A stretch of 64,000 nt of DNA from Calothrix parasitica NIES-267 (GCF_002368095.1 NZ_AP018227.1:5233782-5297781), one strand, 5' to 3'; positions 42,173 through 51,929 are shown, counted from the first letter of the stretch. Notes: generated from the sequence alone by a model not told the origin. Made by a program: numbers and translations.

Positions 42173-42766
42173 TTAAGTCCTGGTTGTTTCTAGCATTAAT
42201 GCTTCACGCAATTTCACTGCATGAAAGATACTCAAAACATCGCATTGCCAAATTGGTAATAACAGCGTCATGGCAATTTCTTCCAAACTATTAACCCAAC
42301 AAAATATAATCGGAAGCCAAAGAGTATTCGCGTAACTAAAACTAAATAATCCTACAGTAGCTATCAATAGAGTTAATCCCCATGCTTTAGCAGTATAAGT
42401 ATGGAAGCTAGGGAATTTTTGAAACTTGATTAAACTTATCGCAAATAATATTAATTGGATAGCAATTGCAGATAATAAAGGTAATCGAAAATTAATGATT
42501 ACTTGGGAATAGACTAACCAAGCGCTAATTGCTACGCACAAATATAAACAGATATCAGCCCAGCTATCTGCTTGACGAAGTTGAGTAGTACTAACTTTTA
42601 AACGACGGGCAATAATACCATCAAAAATATCTGAAAGTACTGCAATAACGTAACCGATGATAAACCAATAACTGGTTTGATGGTCTAAAGCATCAAAAAC
42701 CAGTAAAGGAGCAATTGTAAAGCGCATTCCTACTAAAAGGCTGGGAATATGTGATAGTTTTATCAT
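42173..42766 (-). CDS. CDP-alcohol phosphatidyltransferase family membrane enzyme
   Basis: 197 residues with five to six membrane helices. The family motif D-G-x2-A-R-x8-G-x3-D-x3-D is present as 'DGIIARRLKVSTTQLRQADSWAD' around residues 49-71, but the conserved Gly is Leu. These enzymes transfer a phosphatidyl or phospho-alcohol group from CDP-diacylglycerol (phosphatidylglycerol or cardiolipin type lipids). The Gly change may alter substrate choice or reduce activity. It is an isolated gene among accessory DNA; a role in the mobile element is not evident. Confidence 0.8.
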   Translation of the reverse strand: MIKLSHIPSLLVGMRFTIAPLLVFDALDHQTSYWFIIGYVIAVLSDIFDGIIARRLKVSTTQLRQADSWADICLYLCVAISAWLVYSQVIINFRLPLLSAIAIQLILFAISLIKFQKFPSFHTYTAKAWGLTLLIATVGLFSFSYANTLWLPIIFCWVNSLEEIAMTLLLPIWQCDVLSIFHAVKLREALMLETTRT

Positions 42767-42837
42767 TTATGTTTGGAAGATTACTTATAAATTCCTATTT
42801 ACTGTTGTAATCTACTAAAAAAAGATTTGCTTCTGTG

Positions 42838-45800
42838 ATGCCAAACAATCTAGATTTATTATTTAATATATTGACCACCATTGCCAATCCGATTAAAGGC
42901 AAGTTAGAGCGCAATGAAACGGTAATTAAAATATTAAAACAATTTAATTTGGCACCGGAGCATCCCCCAGCAGATTTTAGTGGAGTTTATATTTATGCTT
43001 TGGTTGAATACGGTGTTGCTAAACCAAAGTGTTTATTAGAATTTTTCCGTCAAGAGGATATTAAAAAAGCTTTTCGCAAAGCCTTTGACCACTATAATCC
43101 TTCAATTTTACTAGGTGAAGTGGAAGCTTTTGTTGATGCTTATGCTTTGGGTGATGAAATCAAAGAACTGCAATTAGATGTAATGCGAGAAGTTGCAGCG
43201 TTCGCTACGATTTTTATTGAAGTTGCTAAAAATTCTCGCACTTCTGCGGAGGTTTTAACTTCTCATCAAATAGCTTCTCTACATCAAAGAATTATTCTCG
43301 TCCAAGAACAATTAGATAGATTACCGACACTGGAAGGAATTAGAACCGAAATGGCTCGGTTAGCAGCAGCAGAAGAGGACAAGGGGAGTGGGGAAGTGGA
43401 GGAGAATTTTCCCCAAAAATCTCCTACTCCTTCTACTTCAATTGCATTAGCTCAAGAAATGCGCGGTTGGTTTGAAACTTTGGGTTATCGGTTTGAACGC
43501 TATGAAGTTTGGCAGAATGATTATTTTGAGTGGATTATCAACATTCCGGTAAGACGTAACCGATATGACCGCGTGCTTGTGCGTGGAATGACTGGGGAAG
43601 TTGGGCTTAAGGATGTTCAAGCTTTGGATTCCAAAGTGTCGGAACAAAAAACCGATGAAGGTTGGTTGGTAACTGATAGACGTATTAGTAAAATTGCACG
43701 GGATGAAATTGAGAAGCAAGAGAACGAACATTTGGAGTGTTTTACTTTTGATGAACTTGTAGCAATTGATGCAGATTTTAGCGGTTATCTCGATTGGTTA
43801 GAAGCAGAGGTTAAACGAAAAGGTATTGATAAAAATTACGTACCTTTGGCTTGTACTAAGGAAGAATTAGACCCAGATAGTAAACGTCCGATTGGGGTTA
43901 GTCGTTATACAGAAGAAGATGGTTGGATTGAAGGTTATATTGACCGTTGGTTGGATGACCCAGCCAAGGAGCATATTTCAATTTTAGGTGAGTTTGGTAC
44001 GGGTAAAACTTGGTTTGCTTTACATTATGCTTGGGTCGCACTGCAACGATATAAAGATGCACAGCACAGAGGAGTTCAACTTCCTCGTTTACCTTTAGTG
44101 ATTCCGTTGCGAGACTATGCCAAAGCGGTAAGTGTTGAGTCGCTGTTTTCTGAGTTTTTCTTTCGTCAGTATAAGATTCCCATCCCCCATTACGATGCTT
44201 TTATACAACTTAATCGTATGGGTAAATTATTGCTGATATTCGATGGTTTTGACGAGATGGCTGCTCGGATAAACCGTCAGGAGATGATTAATAATTTTTG
44301 GGAATTAGCCAAGGTTGTTGTTCCCGGTGCCAAAGTGATTTTAACTTGTCGCACGGAACATTTTCCCGAAGCCCAGGAAGGAAGGGCTTTATTAAATGCG
44401 GAATTACAGGCTTCGATTGCTAATTTGACAGGAGAAACACCGCAGTTTGAAGTGTTGGAACTGGAGAAGTTTGACGATAATCAAATCCGTCAGGTGCTGT
44501 CGTTACAAACAGAAGCCACTACAGTTGAGCTTGTCATGGGTAATTCCCAACTCCTGGATTTAGCCCGTCGTCCAGTTTTAACCGAATTAATTTTAGAAGC
44601 ATTACCAGATATTGCAGCGGGTAAACCTGTCGATATGTCACGGGTTTATTTGTATGCTGTGCAGCGGAAGATGGAACGGGATATCAAAGCCGAGCGTACT
44701 TTTACTTCCTTGGCTGATAAGATGTATTTCCTTTGTGAATTAGCTTGGGAAATGCTTTCAAACGAGCAAATGAGTTTGAATTATCGCTTGTTTCCCGATA
44801 GGATTCGGCGGTTATTTGGTTCCGTAGTGCAGGAAGAAAAAGATTTAGACCATTGGCATTATGACATGATGGGGCAGACAATGCTGATTCGTAATGCCGA
44901 CGGTGATTATACTCCAGCCCATCGTTCGCTGTTGGAATTTTTTGTCGCGTATAAGTTTGCTGCGGAATTGGGAGTGTTAGCGGATGATTTTACTGAGTTA
45001 GTGAAAGCACAATCTTGTTTGGATAGTAATGCTGCACCTGTTGAGTATACTTGGTCTGGTTATTTTGAGCGTCAGTTGGATGAAAATGGGTGTAGTTTGG
45101 CTATAGCTCCGCTAAGGAAATTTGTTAGTGAACCGTTGGAGAAATTGAAGGATACTTTTGGGCGATCGCCATTGACGAAAGCGGTCATAGATTTAATTGT
45201 AGGAATGGTAAATGATAATGAATCGTTGATTAAAGTTATTGAGGAAACGCGAGGAAAAAAAGATTTGGAAGTTGGTTATGTTGGTGGGAATGCGGCAACC
45301 TTGGCTGTGAAGGTTGATAAAGCTGGTTTAGAAGGGAAGGATTTGTCTGGTTCAATTATTAAGGAAGCGGATTTTGTTTATGCAAGTTTGAAAGAAACTA
45401 ATTTTACTGAAGCTAATTTAAACAATTGTGCTTTTCCCATTTCCTTTGGTGCAATATTTACAGTTGCTTATAGTCCAGATGGTGAATATTTTGCAACTGG
45501 TGATTCTAATTCTGAAGTTATTTTATGGCGAGTTAATGACCATCAACCATTATTTATTTTCAAAGGACATACAGGTTGGGTACGTTCGGTAGTTTTTAGC
45601 CCTGATGGTCAAAAATTAATTAGCGGTAGCTATGATTGTACAGTTAAAATTTGGGATATCAAGAAAGAAGAATGCATAAAAACTTGTAAGGGACATATCA
45701 ATAGGATACATGAAATAGCTATCAGTCCTGACGGTAAAACTATAGCTAGTGGTTCTACTGACCAAAGTGTAAAACTATGGAATATCGAAACAGGTGAATG

Positions 45801-47304
45801 CATTAAAACCTTAGATGAGCATATTGATTCGGTAAGGTCAGTCGCTATATCTTCTGATAATAAAACTTTAGCAAGCGTAAGTAATGACAAAAGTCTAAAA
45901 TTATGGGATATAACTACAAGAAAATGTATTAAAACTTTAGAAGGACATACTCATAAAGTAAGAACAGTTATATTTAGTCCTGACGGTAATATTGTAGCTA
46001 GTGGCAGCTATGACCACACCGTTAAATTATGGAATTTTAAAACAGGAGAATGTCTTAAAACCCTACAATGTCATACAGATTGGGTAAGATATATAGCTTT
46101 TAATTCTAACGGTAAGATTCTAGCCAGCGTAAGTTATGACCAAACAGCAAAGCTTTGGGATGTAGAGACTGGAGAATGTTTAAAAGTTTTGCAAGGACAT
46201 ACAAATTGGATACGAGCAGTAGCTTTTAGTCCTAACGATACAACTTTGATTACTGCTGGTGACGACCAAACTATTAGACAATGGGATCTATTGAGTGGTG
46301 AATGTATTGCTATTTCGCAAGGTTGTCCCAGTGGAATACGTTCAGTAACCATCAGTCCAGATAATACTATTTTAGCAACCAGTAGCGAAGACCAAACATT
46401 AAAGTTATGGAATATTGGTACTGGAAAATTATTAAAAAGTTTGCAGGGGCATACATCTAGAGTTAACTCAGCAGCTTTTAACCCTGACGGTAAAACTATA
46501 GCAAGTGTGAGCTATGACAAAAGTTTAAGAATATGGGACATAAATACAGGAAAGTGTCGGAACACTTTGTATGGTCACTCATGGTCAATAAATGGCTTAA
46601 CATTTTCTTCTGATGGTAATATTATTGCCACTGGAGGTGGTACAGGCTGTGAAATTAAACTATGGGATTCCACTACAGGAGAATGCTTAAATACATTATA
46701 TGGACATAAAGATTGGATATGGTCAGTTTCTTTTAGTCCAGATAATACAATTTTAGCTAGTGGAAGTAATGACCGAAGCGTAAAGTTGTGGAAAGTCAAC
46801 ACAGGAGAATGTGTAAAGACTTTAGAATGGAATAATCAAGGTATAAATACATTATGTTTTAGTCCTGATGGTAAAACTTTAGCAATTGGTTGTACCGATA
46901 ATACAATCAAATTATGGGATATTAATTCAGAAAACAATTTTCAAAGTATCGAAGGACATACTAACAAAATATTGTCAGTAGTATTTAGTCCAGATGGAAG
47001 AATATTAGCTAGTGGTAGTGTTGATGAAACAGTTAAATTATGGGATATTCAAACAAAAAAATGTCTCAAAACTTTTCATTGGGATAACGATGGTGTACAT
47101 GGTGTCGCGATTAGTTCCGACGGTAAAATTCTCGCTGCTGGTGGTAGAAACGGAATAATAAAAATCTGGAACATCCAAACAGGTGAATGCATAAAAACCC
47201 TCAGCAACAAACCCTACGCAAACATGAATATCACCAATGCAACAGGATTAACCCCAGAACAAAAGTCCTCACTCAAAGCATTAGGTGCAGTAGAAGATAA
47301 TTGA
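42838..47304 (+). CDS. Giant NACHT-pentapeptide-WD40 STAND protein
   Basis: About 1488 residues. An N-terminal helical region (1-200) is followed by a segment (~205-320: 'YDRVLVRGMTGEVGLKDVQALDSKVSEQKTDEGWLVTDRRISKIARDEIE') that looks like a restriction-endonuclease-type (Mrr-like) domain without a clear catalytic lysine. NACHT NTPase Walker A 'GEFGTGKT' lies near 384-391, with 'LLIFDGFDEMA' as Walker B. A short pentapeptide-like stretch (~828-865: 'KDLSGSIIKEADFVYASLKETNFTEANL') leads into about 14 WD40 repeats (to ~1455). STAND ATPases of this kind are sensors that oligomerise on recognising a ligand and trigger immunity or signalling. GTG 42835 is an alternative start one codon earlier. 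Confidence 0.9.
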   Translation: MPNNLDLLFNILTTIANPIKGKLERNETVIKILKQFNLAPEHPPADFSGVYIYALVEYGVAKPKCLLEFFRQEDIKKAFRKAFDHYNPSILLGEVEAFVDAYALGDEIKELQLDVMREVAAFATIFIEVAKNSRTSAEVLTSHQIASLHQRIILVQEQLDRLPTLEGIRTEMARLAAAEEDKGSGEVEENFPQKSPTPSTSIALAQEMRGWFETLGYRFERYEVWQNDYFEWIINIPVRRNRYDRVLVRGMTGEVGLKDVQALDSKVSEQKTDEGWLVTDRRISKIARDEIEKQENEHLECFTFDELVAIDADFSGYLDWLEAEVKRKGIDKNYVPLACTKEELDPDSKRPIGVSRYTEEDGWIEGYIDRWLDDPAKEHISILGEFGTGKTWFALHYAWVALQRYKDAQHRGVQLPRLPLVIPLRDYAKAVSVESLFSEFFFRQYKIPIPHYDAFIQLNRMGKLLLIFDGFDEMAARINRQEMINNFWELAKVVVPGAKVILTCRTEHFPEAQEGRALLNAELQASIANLTGETPQFEVLELEKFDDNQIRQVLSLQTEATTVELVMGNSQLLDLARRPVLTELILEALPDIAAGKPVDMSRVYLYAVQRKMERDIKAERTFTSLADKMYFLCELAWEMLSNEQMSLNYRLFPDRIRRLFGSVVQEEKDLDHWHYDMMGQTMLIRNADGDYTPAHRSLLEFFVAYKFAAELGVLADDFTELVKAQSCLDSNAAPVEYTWSGYFERQLDENGCSLAIAPLRKFVSEPLEKLKDTFGRSPLTKAVIDLIVGMVNDNESLIKVIEETRGKKDLEVGYVGGNAATLAVKVDKAGLEGKDLSGSIIKEADFVYASLKETNFTEANLNNCAFPISFGAIFTVAYSPDGEYFATGDSNSEVILWRVNDHQPLFIFKGHTGWVRSVVFSPDGQKLISGSYDCTVKIWDIKKEECIKTCKGHINRIHEIAISPDGKTIASGSTDQSVKLWNIETGECIKTLDEHIDSVRSVAISSDNKTLASVSNDKSLKLWDITTRKCIKTLEGHTHKVRTVIFSPDGNIVASGSYDHTVKLWNFKTGECLKTLQCHTDWVRYIAFNSNGKILASVSYDQTAKLWDVETGECLKVLQGHTNWIRAVAFSPNDTTLITAGDDQTIRQWDLLSGECIAISQGCPSGIRSVTISPDNTILATSSEDQTLKLWNIGTGKLLKSLQGHTSRVNSAAFNPDGKTIASVSYDKSLRIWDINTGKCRNTLYGHSWSINGLTFSSDGNIIATGGGTGCEIKLWDSTTGECLNTLYGHKDWIWSVSFSPDNTILASGSNDRSVKLWKVNTGECVKTLEWNNQGINTLCFSPDGKTLAIGCTDNTIKLWDINSENNFQSIEGHTNKILSVVFSPDGRILASGSVDETVKLWDIQTKKCLKTFHWDNDGVHGVAISSDGKILAAGGRNGIIKIWNIQTGECIKTLSNKPYANMNITNATGLTPEQKSSLKALGAVEDN

Positions 47305-47349
47305 AACAGAAAATACTAGTTTTATGTACTATGCAGAAGTTGTAATTAA

Positions 47350-47755
47350 ATGAATCAAAAACCAGAAATATTTATTTTTGCAACCGCCGCGATCGCATCT
47401 CAGGAAATCCCAAATTAGTGGGGAAAGCAGTCAGTATTAGGTAATATACTATACTGTAACGACTCCAGATTTAGAAATGGTCCTTTCACCTCAACAAATT
47501 CATAATATTCCTGGAAATCATCCTATTCTTAATTATGCTCAACCGCCATTAGATAGTTTTCCTTTCGGCACAATGCTTATAGCACTATGTACATTTAATA
47601 CCTTTAATAAATTGGCTTTAGGCATTGCAGATAATTTAGCGATGTCAATGTTGGCTGATGCGATAGATGCAGGATGTAGTACGTTTATTGCTCCATCAAT
47701 AAATTACGGATTATGGAAGCATCCGCAAGTCAAAGTCAATGAAACGCTTAGATAA
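47350..47755 (+). pseudogene. Decayed flavoprotein (HFCD/CoaC-like) gene
   Basis: The start 'MNQKPEIFIFATAAIASQEIP' (47350) is followed by two frame changes within ~90 bp. The third frame then reads '…PDLEMVLSPQQIHNIPGNHPILNYAQPPLDSFPFGTMLIALCTFNTFNKLALGIADNLAMSMLADAIDAGCSTFIAPSINYGLWKHPQVKV' to a premature stop at 47755. This resembles the FMN-binding HFCD (phosphopantothenoylcysteine-decarboxylase-like) fold. Frameshifts and the missing C-terminus mark it as a pseudogene. Confidence 0.75.
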
Positions 47756-47965
47756 ATGGTTTTGCTATTGAGTCTGTTAAATCAAAACCTTGAAATATTG
47801 ATAATATTAGTGCGTCCCGAACTTGAACAATAAATAATTATCTATCGGGATAGTCGGAGTGTATAATAAATTGCTAGCTCAGTGTATTCATTGTGCTAAT
47901 TGTATAAATATTGCTAATCGCGTCAACATTTTTTATATTTATAGTCAAAACTCTCTACCGAATTA

Positions 47966-49492
47966 ATGTCACAACTACTCAACAATCGCTATAAAATAAT
48001 CCGTATTATTGGACAAGGTGGATTTGGAGAAACTTTTTTAGCAGAAGATACTTATATGCCTTCTGCTGCTCGTTGCGTTATCAAGCAGTTGAAACCAGTA
48101 GTAGATAATCCTCAAATATATCAATTAATTCGAGAGCGGTTTCAAAGAGAAGCAGCGATTTTAGAAGAGTTAGGTAAAGCAAGTTCGCAAATTCCTTCTC
48201 TCTTCGCTTACTTTACTGAAGCAGGAGAATTTTATTTGGTGCAAGAATTTATTGAAGGAATAACTCTAACTGATTTGTTAATGCAAAGCGGACTGCAAAG
48301 TGAAAGTTCAGTTAAAGAAATTCTGGTTAGTCTTCTACCTATATTAAGTTATGTTCATAGCAAAGGTATTATTCATCGGGATATTAAACCAGATAATATT
48401 ATCCTACGCTCCTCCGATAAACAGCCAGTTTTGATTGACTTCGGAGCAGTTAGAGAAACTGTGGCAACAATGGTAAACTCTCAAGGAAATACTACTAGTT
48501 CAATTGTTATCGGTACTCCCGGTTTTATGCCTAGCGAACAAGCAGCAGGTAGACCTACATTTTCCAGCGATTTATATGCTTTGGGGTTAACAGCTATCTA
48601 TTTATTAACTGGTAAAATTCCTCAACATTTAGAAACAGATTCTTTAACTGGAGAAATTATTTGGAGACAATACGCTCCTTCTATTAGTCCTTCCCTTGCA
48701 GCAGTACTCGAAAAAGCCATTAACTCGCATCAACGCGACCGCTTTCCTACCGCTGAAGCTATGTTAAAGGCTATACAAACTGATGCTGCATTAATTCCTC
48801 CTACTATCCCCTCCCCTCCTCGTCCAATTTCTCCTACCTTAGTAACAGATACGAATGATAGCTTTAGAAAAAGTACGATACCAGCTTCTGATGGTTCTCA
48901 AAAAGGCATAATAATTGGTGGAACAATTGCAGGAGGATTAATAGGGGCTTCTATTTTGGCAGGTTTTATTATCAGTAGCAATTCTTCTAAAGAGGTCGAA
49001 CAAACAGCAGCAGTTCCAGAAGTTGTCGAATCATCACCAGCACAAACAGTTGAGTCTGTCCCCAACATTAGTGCTACACCTAAAGCTGAAAATATACAAC
49101 CTCAACCAGTTACGACACCTGCATTGTCACAACCTACACCTCAAATCAAAACTCAACAAGCAATTCAGTCTTCGCAACCAGTTACACAGAATCAGACTCA
49201 GCCTCAAGATTATTACTTTATTGCAGATTCTGCTTTTGCAGATATAGGTAGTGCTTCTAAAGAAGTTAGTCGCTTGCAAGCACGAGGCTACAATGGAGCG
49301 GGAATGTTTTGGATTAAGGATTATCCCAATTTATCAAATAAATCTTTGTATCAAGTTTATCCTGCTAAATTCCCTAATCGTAGTAGCTGTAGAAATTTTC
49401 TGCAAAACTACGCTCGAATTAAATCACAAGCTTACTGCGTCTTTGGCTCAAGTAATCGTAATGCTTCTCCCGATAGGTTTTATGCCAATTAG
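47966..49492 (+). CDS. Membrane-anchored Ser/Thr protein kinase
   Basis: 508 residues. The Hanks-type kinase domain (1-275) is complete: glycine loop 'IGQGGFGETF', 'CVIKQL' lysine, catalytic 'IIHRDIKPDNIIL', 'LIDFGAV' and 'GTPGFMPSEQ'. A Pro/Ser linker, one membrane helix (~315-340, 'GIIIGGTIAGGLIGASILAGFIIS') and a Thr/Gln/Pro-rich extracytoplasmic part follow. The last ~85 residues ('DYYFIADSAFADIGSASKEVSRLQARGYNGAGMFWIKDYPNLSNKSLYQVYPAKFPNRSSC') resemble a SPOR-like domain. Likely a sensor kinase. A terminator follows at 49608. Confidence 0.9.
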   Translation: MSQLLNNRYKIIRIIGQGGFGETFLAEDTYMPSAARCVIKQLKPVVDNPQIYQLIRERFQREAAILEELGKASSQIPSLFAYFTEAGEFYLVQEFIEGITLTDLLMQSGLQSESSVKEILVSLLPILSYVHSKGIIHRDIKPDNIILRSSDKQPVLIDFGAVRETVATMVNSQGNTTSSIVIGTPGFMPSEQAAGRPTFSSDLYALGLTAIYLLTGKIPQHLETDSLTGEIIWRQYAPSISPSLAAVLEKAINSHQRDRFPTAEAMLKAIQTDAALIPPTIPSPPRPISPTLVTDTNDSFRKSTIPASDGSQKGIIIGGTIAGGLIGASILAGFIISSNSSKEVEQTAAVPEVVESSPAQTVESVPNISATPKAENIQPQPVTTPALSQPTPQIKTQQAIQSSQPVTQNQTQPQDYYFIADSAFADIGSASKEVSRLQARGYNGAGMFWIKDYPNLSNKSLYQVYPAKFPNRSSCRNFLQNYARIKSQAYCVFGSSNRNASPDRFYAN

Positions 49493-49607
49493 GAAGTATG
49501 CTTTATCTTACGAAAAAGGTTTTCAGTTTTGTTCCCTTCAAACTCTACAACGTGCAGCGGATTACCGCAAAATTAAACCGTTAGAGTGATTATATAAAAA
49601 CGATAGC

Positions 49608-49628
49608 GAAAAGGCGATCGCCTTTTTC
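49608..49628. terminator. Intrinsic terminator with HIP1 core
   Basis: AAAAGGCGATCGCCTTTT is a perfect palindrome ending in a T-run, 116 bp after the kinase stop. Its centre is the HIP1 octamer GCGATCGC, so it may be a HIP1 site used as terminator stem. Confidence 0.75.
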
Positions 49629-49691
49629 AAAGCATTGATTTGGGATGTTCGCGGGAAGTTGGTAGGGAAGTTATAGCAGTATACTGGTGGG

Positions 49692-49769
49692 GTTAATAGT
49701 AATAGTTTTAGTCGTGATGGGAAGTGAATTGTTATTGCTTTTAATGATGGTACGGCTGAAGTTTGGTAA
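49692..49769 (+). pseudogene. Remnant of one WD40 repeat
   Basis: Twenty-six codons read V-N-S-N-S-F-S-R-D-G-K-stop-I-V-I-A-F-N-D-G-T-A-E-V-W-stop. That is one WD40 blade with an internal stop, unattached to any gene. It is similar in pattern to the WD40 blades of the protein at 42838. Confidence 0.6.
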
Positions 49770-49971
49770 TTGCTATCTTCCATCAAGCATAAAACTTAAA
49801 AATCAAATATAAGAATTGTTCTCGGCATTATAAATAAATTTAAAGGGGAATCAAATATGCTTTATTCTCCTTTTTTATCAGAAATCATTTTAGATATACA
49901 TCATTGCATTTTTTTGGTCACCTAATTAATTTTCCCATAATCACTTGAATTTGAACGATATACAGGCAAGT

Positions 49972-50018
49972 TGTCATAAAAATGCAAAATTGAAATGCTC
50001 CTCTGCGATACATATACA
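49972..50018 (+). promoter_or_regulatory. Shared 43-bp promoter element, copy 1
   Basis: Positions 49972-50014 are identical to 58814-58856. Within it TTGAAA (49990-49995) and TATACA (50013-50018) are spaced by exactly 17 bp, a good group-1 sigma promoter. The predicted transcript would start near 50025, about 58 nt before the 121-aa membrane gene. Upstream A-rich bases are also conserved, so a regulator site may be included. Confidence 0.75.
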
Positions 50019-50082
50019 GAAGCGTTGAAAAGTCTTTGTAAAAAAGACTGCTAATGTCGTATCGAATGAATCGAAATAGCCT

Positions 50083-50448
50083 ATGCTACATTTTCTGTTC
50101 TCTGTGGTAATCCAAATCATCGCTTGGGGTTTTCAAATCGCATTCATGTTGCTACAAATCCTTGTACCCTGGTTTTTTCGTCATGCTTTTTACTTCAGTA
50201 ATGGTTTGTTATTTGCTGTTTTAGCCCCTATGCTTCAACTTCATATTGATGCTTTAGTGGCTTTTGGTATTGGAGTACTAGTTGCAGTGATACTTGATTG
50301 GTTTTTAATCAATTTGGATTTACTTTATCGACAAATTTTGTTTGGAATTACAGGTTTCGCAGCCGGTTGGTGTTTAGATATGGGACTTTTTCCACCTCTA
50401 GCTTTGGCTGGTTTATCAGTTTGGCAATCACAACATTCTTTATACTAA
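50083..50448 (+). CDS. Polytopic membrane protein, 121 aa
   Basis: 121 residues forming about four membrane helices ('FLFSVVIQIIAWGFQIAFMLLQILVPWFF', 'FSNGLLFAVLAPMLQL', 'LVAFGIGVLVAVILDWFLINL', 'ILFGITGFAAGWCLDMGLFPPLALAG'). I do not recognise the family. It is the first gene after promoter copy 1 and is followed by the TraD-like gene after 23 bp, so it may be that ATPase's membrane anchor or partner. Confidence 0.75.
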   Translation: MLHFLFSVVIQIIAWGFQIAFMLLQILVPWFFRHAFYFSNGLLFAVLAPMLQLHIDALVAFGIGVLVAVILDWFLINLDLLYRQILFGITGFAAGWCLDMGLFPPLALAGLSVWQSQHSLY

Positions 50449-50471
50449 ATGCTCTTAATTGAAAAGATGAT

Positions 50472-51929
50472 ATGGTTCAACCTCAGCATTCAAAAGCCTT
50501 ACGCAATCAAATTATTCCTAGTGCGCTCTGTGGAGGTTTATTAGGCTGGGCTATTGGGGTTTATACTTCAACTCGTGACTTATCAACTTTTATCTTAGCT
50601 GGAAGTGGAACCACTACAGTACTAACGGTTTTGGTGAATCGGCGTAAACAACAGCCAGGTGAAATCGATGGACGAAAAGAGGTTACTGCTCAGAAGCTTA
50701 ATAAAGCCCTACAAAAACAACAAAGTCAATTTCGGGGTTTGGTAAATGAACCACGGTTGCAGTTGGGTGATATTAAATTAACTACAGAACAAGAGTCCCT
50801 GAGCTTTTTTATCATAGGTCGTCCTGGCTCCGGGAAGACGCAATCAATACTTCAGTTACTAAATACTTTGCGACAGCGTTCTGATTTTCGAGTTGTGATT
50901 TTAGATCGTGCTGGGGAAATGCTGCCATATTTTTACCGTAAAGACGATTTAATTTTTAATCCTTTAGACGAGCGTTCGGTTGCTTGGAGTCATACCCAAG
51001 AAATGCAATATCTTCAACCAGAAGAAATTGTTAATTCATTTATGCCAGTTCCAGAAGATGTTAGAGAACCAATTTGGCATCGACAAGCCCAATTAATGCT
51101 AGCGAATATATGGAAAAGAACAGCTAATAATGAGGAAGTTTGGCAAGTTCTCAATAGTAGCTCAGAGGATATTAAGTCTTTTTTAGTAGGAACACCTGCA
51201 ATACGGTGTTTTGATGACCCTAGATTAGCAGCAAGCGTCAGGTTTACTTTAGGAGATGCCACTAAGTGCTACGAGTATTTAAGCGACTTAGGAGAAAAGT
51301 TTAGTTTTTATGAATACGGACGCAACAACGACCCTCGGTGGCTATTTTTACCCTTATTTGAAGGACAAACACAGACTTTAAAAACACCATTGAGTGCAGC
51401 TATCGATTTAGTGATTCGCGGTATTCTTAGCAAAAATCAATATCCGCAAATGAAGACAGCGATTGTGATTGATGAACTGGGAGCATTACAAAAATTGCCT
51501 ACTTTAGAAAGCTTTTTATCCCAAGGACGTAAATTTGGCGGTACTGGTATCATTGGTACTCAAACAGATGCTCAGGTGATTAAAACCTATGGTGAGGAGC
51601 CAACACGGATTCTGTTACAAAACACATTTACAAAATTAATACTTAACTGTCCCGATGCAAAAACTAGCGAGCGGATGGCGGATTTGATTGGTAAGCGTCG
51701 TTATTGGGAAACTCATATAGCAACTAATCATAGTTTTGCAAAGCGAGAATGGAGAGAAGATATTCGTCAGGAAAAGCAAGAGGAATACACCGTTCAACCT
51801 ACAGAACTTCAAATGTTGCCAAACCTGAAAGGTTATTTAGTGATTGGTGGGGATAATCCAGTTGCTAAAATTCGGGTTCCAATTTACAACCAAACACCAA
51901 TAGCAAAAGCTTTTATCCCCCGCTCTTAA
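50472..51929 (+). CDS. TraD-like (VirD4/HerA superfamily) ATPase
   Basis: 485 residues. Two short hydrophobic segments near the N-terminus ('ALCGGLLGWAIGVYTSTRDLSTFILAGSGTTTVLTVLV') are followed by an ATPase with Walker A 'GRPGSGKTQS' (~117-126), Walker B 'TAIVIDELGALQKLP', and 'GGTGIIGTQTDAQVIKTYGEE', as in F-type TraD. Such proteins pump DNA, or occasionally protein, through membranes. It is clearly different from the VirD4-like protein at 16844, and no MOB_F relaxase is visible in the window. Its operon partners (nuclease-like, CHAT) suggest either a second transfer route or a role in a defence-like system. Confidence 0.88.
   Translation: MVQPQHSKALRNQIIPSALCGGLLGWAIGVYTSTRDLSTFILAGSGTTTVLTVLVNRRKQQPGEIDGRKEVTAQKLNKALQKQQSQFRGLVNEPRLQLGDIKLTTEQESLSFFIIGRPGSGKTQSILQLLNTLRQRSDFRVVILDRAGEMLPYFYRKDDLIFNPLDERSVAWSHTQEMQYLQPEEIVNSFMPVPEDVREPIWHRQAQLMLANIWKRTANNEEVWQVLNSSSEDIKSFLVGTPAIRCFDDPRLAASVRFTLGDATKCYEYLSDLGEKFSFYEYGRNNDPRWLFLPLFEGQTQTLKTPLSAAIDLVIRGILSKNQYPQMKTAIVIDELGALQKLPTLESFLSQGRKFGGTGIIGTQTDAQVIKTYGEEPTRILLQNTFTKLILNCPDAKTSERMADLIGKRRYWETHIATNHSFAKREWREDIRQEKQEEYTVQPTELQMLPNLKGYLVIGGDNPVAKIRVPIYNQTPIAKAFIPRS

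Noticed and set aside
49251-49589. 112-aa frame overlapping the kinase 3' end
   Set aside because: It overlaps the well-supported kinase coding sequence in another frame and shows no domain or ribosome site.
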